Shown here piece after piece: positions 7,334-8,310 of a stretch of DNA of 8,310 nt (position 1 is its first letter; each line of letters starts with the position of its first letter). This stretch comes from an uncultured Lachnospiraceae bacterium. GTDB taxonomy: Bacteria > Bacillota > Clostridia > Lachnospirales > Lachnospiraceae. Below the pieces are notes generated by a model, which was not told the DNA's origin, did not search any database, and saw only the letters and a program-made list of their open reading frames with translations. Made by a program: the position numbers and the translations under genes. Location: assembly GCA_902803625.1 (NCBI GenBank), contig CADCQV010000159.1:1-8310 (forward strand), in the 5' to 3' direction.

Positions 7334-7340
7334 CCTCCTT
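7334..7340 (-). promoter_or_regulatory. Ribosome binding site for xylA
   Basis: AAGGAGG, a near-perfect Shine-Dalgarno sequence, ends five bases before GTG and fixes that GTG as the xylA start. It is the strongest ribosome binding site seen in the window, in line with a highly translated metabolic enzyme. Confidence 0.85.
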
Positions 7341-7396
7341 TATAAAATAAATGCTGACTCAGGGTTCTCGTAACTTTTTCCGGAATACACCCACAC

Positions 7397-8086
7397 TCAG
7401 CCGGCGAAGTAGTAGCCTACTCCCCACTTTGTGTGGACATACCGGGGATTACTCGGACTCTCCTCGATCTTTTCCCTCAGACGCCTGATATGGACGTCAA
7501 CCGTACGCTCGTCACCGGGATAATCCTTACCCCAGATCAGATTCAGGAGATCCATCCTCGAATATATCTTATTGGGATTCTTTGCCAGAAGCTCAAGAAC
7601 ATCAAACTCTCTGGCAGTCAGATTGATCTCATGTTCATAAATATAGATGCGCCTGTTCTCCAGATCCATTTTCAATGCGCCCTTGACAAGAAGCTTCCTC
7701 GCCCCGCTGCTGTCGGAGTTTTTCTCGATCCTGCGCATAATGGCCTTTATCCTGGCCTTCACCTCGAGAATGTTGAAGGGCTTTGTGATATAGTCGTCGG
7801 CACCGTATTCCAGTCCCAGGATCTTGTCCATATCATCGCCCTTTGCGGTAAGCATGATTATCGGGACATCCGAGAATTCCCTGATGGCCTGACAGGCATC
7901 AAAGCCCGAAAGCTTGGGAAGCATCACGTCAAGAAGGATGATATCGTAATCACCCTCCCGCGCTTTTTCAACGGCTTCCTCGCCGTCAAAAGCGGTATCA
8001 ACCTCCATATTATCCTGCTTTAAGCTGAAGCTGATACCCTTTACTATTGTCTTTTCATCGTCTACAACCAGAACTCTTCTTGCCAT
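7397..8086 (-). CDS. OmpR/PhoB-family response regulator, WalR-like
   Basis: This is a 229-residue DNA-binding response regulator. The receiver domain (about 1-120) has the acidic pocket at Asp9/Asp10, phospho-acceptor Asp53 in LLDVMLP, Thr80 in MLTAK, and Lys102 in ITKPF. The winged-helix output domain (about 130-228) contains LTAREFDVLELLAKNPNKIYSR, the recognition-helix region RTVDVHIRRLREKIE, and the terminal wing TKWGVGYYF. It is full length with no defects. Its ATG directly follows the TAA of the comEA-like gene with no gap and only a weak ribosome binding site, so it is probably translated by coupling. A partner kinase would normally be next, but here xylA and an aminotransferase gene come in between; the kinase at 3129-4577 is the likely partner. 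Similarity to WalR is clear, but PhoP/PhoB-like relatives cannot be excluded. Confidence 0.96.
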   Translation of the reverse strand: MARRVLVVDDEKTIVKGISFSLKQDNMEVDTAFDGEEAVEKAREGDYDIILLDVMLPKLSGFDACQAIREFSDVPIIMLTAKGDDMDKILGLEYGADDYITKPFNILEVKARIKAIMRRIEKNSDSSGARKLLVKGALKMDLENRRIYIYEHEINLTAREFDVLELLAKNPNKIYSRMDLLNLIWGKDYPGDERTVDVHIRRLREKIEESPSNPRYVHTKWGVGYYFAG

Positions 8087-8310
8087 TTAAACCGTGATCT
8101 GATCCCTGATCTTATTAAAGAGACCGTCCTTTATTCCGGAAACATTTTTGATCTCTTCAATACTTCTGAAAGCCCCGTTTTCTTCCCGGTAGCTGATAAT
8201 GGCCTGTGCACGGCTTTCTCCGATCCCGTTGATCTCCGTAAGCTCGGATACCGAAGCCGTATTGATATTGACAAGTCCCTTTGCCTCCGCTCCGCCTGAC
8301 ATACCCGGCA
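8087..8310 (-). CDS. comEA: ComEA-like helix-hairpin-helix DNA-binding protein, 5' end cut by window edge
   Basis: Only the C-terminal part is present, about 74 codons. It holds the tandem helix-hairpin-helix domain typical of ComEA: VNINTASVSELTEINGIGESRAQAIISYRE, then GAFRSIEEIKNVSGIKDGLFNKIRDQITV at the end. ComEA binds incoming double-stranded DNA at the outer membrane face and hands it to the ComEC channel. The full protein should also have an N-terminal membrane anchor and often a SLBB domain, which would lie to the right of the window. An ATG at 8302-8300 is internal in my view: the frame stays open to the edge, no Shine-Dalgarno precedes it, and a protein starting there would lack the anchor. 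The TAA stop abuts the ATG of the response regulator. Confidence 0.9.
   Translation of the reverse strand, partial: PGMSGGAEAKGLVNINTASVSELTEINGIGESRAQAIISYREENGAFRSIEEIKNVSGIKDGLFNKIRDQITV

Noticed and set aside
7329..7396. A terminator or xylR/cre operator between the response regulator and xylA.
   Set aside because: Short palindromes are present (TTCCGGAA, CTGAGTCAG), but none has a stem followed by a T-rich run, and no convincing match to a cre or xylR site was found.
7433..8023. A 196-residue plus-strand frame antisense to the response regulator.
   Set aside because: The opposite strand encodes a complete, motif-rich response regulator, and this frame has no recognisable domain or ribosome binding site. 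It is a shadow.
8300..8302. ATG as the true start of the comEA-like gene.
   Set aside because: The frame stays open to the window edge, no Shine-Dalgarno precedes it, and the product would lack the membrane anchor expected of ComEA.

Overview
The window is a compact, roughly half-GC stretch in which every supported gene lies on the minus strand, so transcription runs from the right edge to the left edge. The protein sequences and gene order suggest a Gram-positive anaerobe of the Clostridia, most likely Lachnospiraceae. The reasons are a class II clostridial-type xylose isomerase, an aminotransferase of a subtype I associate with that family, a GerM-type lipoprotein, and heavy use of AGA/AGG and ATA codons. 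The taxonomic call is inference from memory, not from a search.

In order of transcription (right to left) the window holds: the C-terminal end of a ComEA-like DNA-binding protein (8087-8310, cut by the window edge); an OmpR/WalR-type response regulator (7397-8086); xylose isomerase xylA (6003-7328); a DegT/DnrJ/EryC1/StrS sugar aminotransferase (4692-5990) ending in a rho-independent terminator that overlaps its stop codon; a 114-base AT-rich gap with a likely promoter and a WalR-type operator; a sensor histidine kinase (3129-4577); a lipoprotein with two GerMN domains (2156-3082); and a nearly complete comEC/rec2 DNA-uptake channel gene (1-2163, cut by the left edge). There are no gene-free stretches over 300 bases, and I saw no RNA genes, insertion sequences or CRISPR arrays.

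Two functional layers are interleaved. The outer layer is comEA, response regulator, histidine kinase, GerMN lipoprotein and comEC, which reads as one envelope-sensing and DNA-uptake module with genes that abut or overlap. The inner layer is the two-gene xylA-aminotransferase unit, which sits exactly between the response regulator and its presumed kinase and carries its own ribosome binding site and terminator. Because of that terminator the kinase appears to need its own promoter. The gap in front of it contains a perfect match to the TGTWAH-N5-TGTWAH site bound by WalR-type regulators, which suggests that the separated regulator still controls its kinase gene.

The most interesting points are the split two-component system, the operator, and the regulator-kinase-GerMN lipoprotein set, which resembles the actinobacterial MtrA-MtrB-LpqB system but here is linked to DNA-uptake genes.
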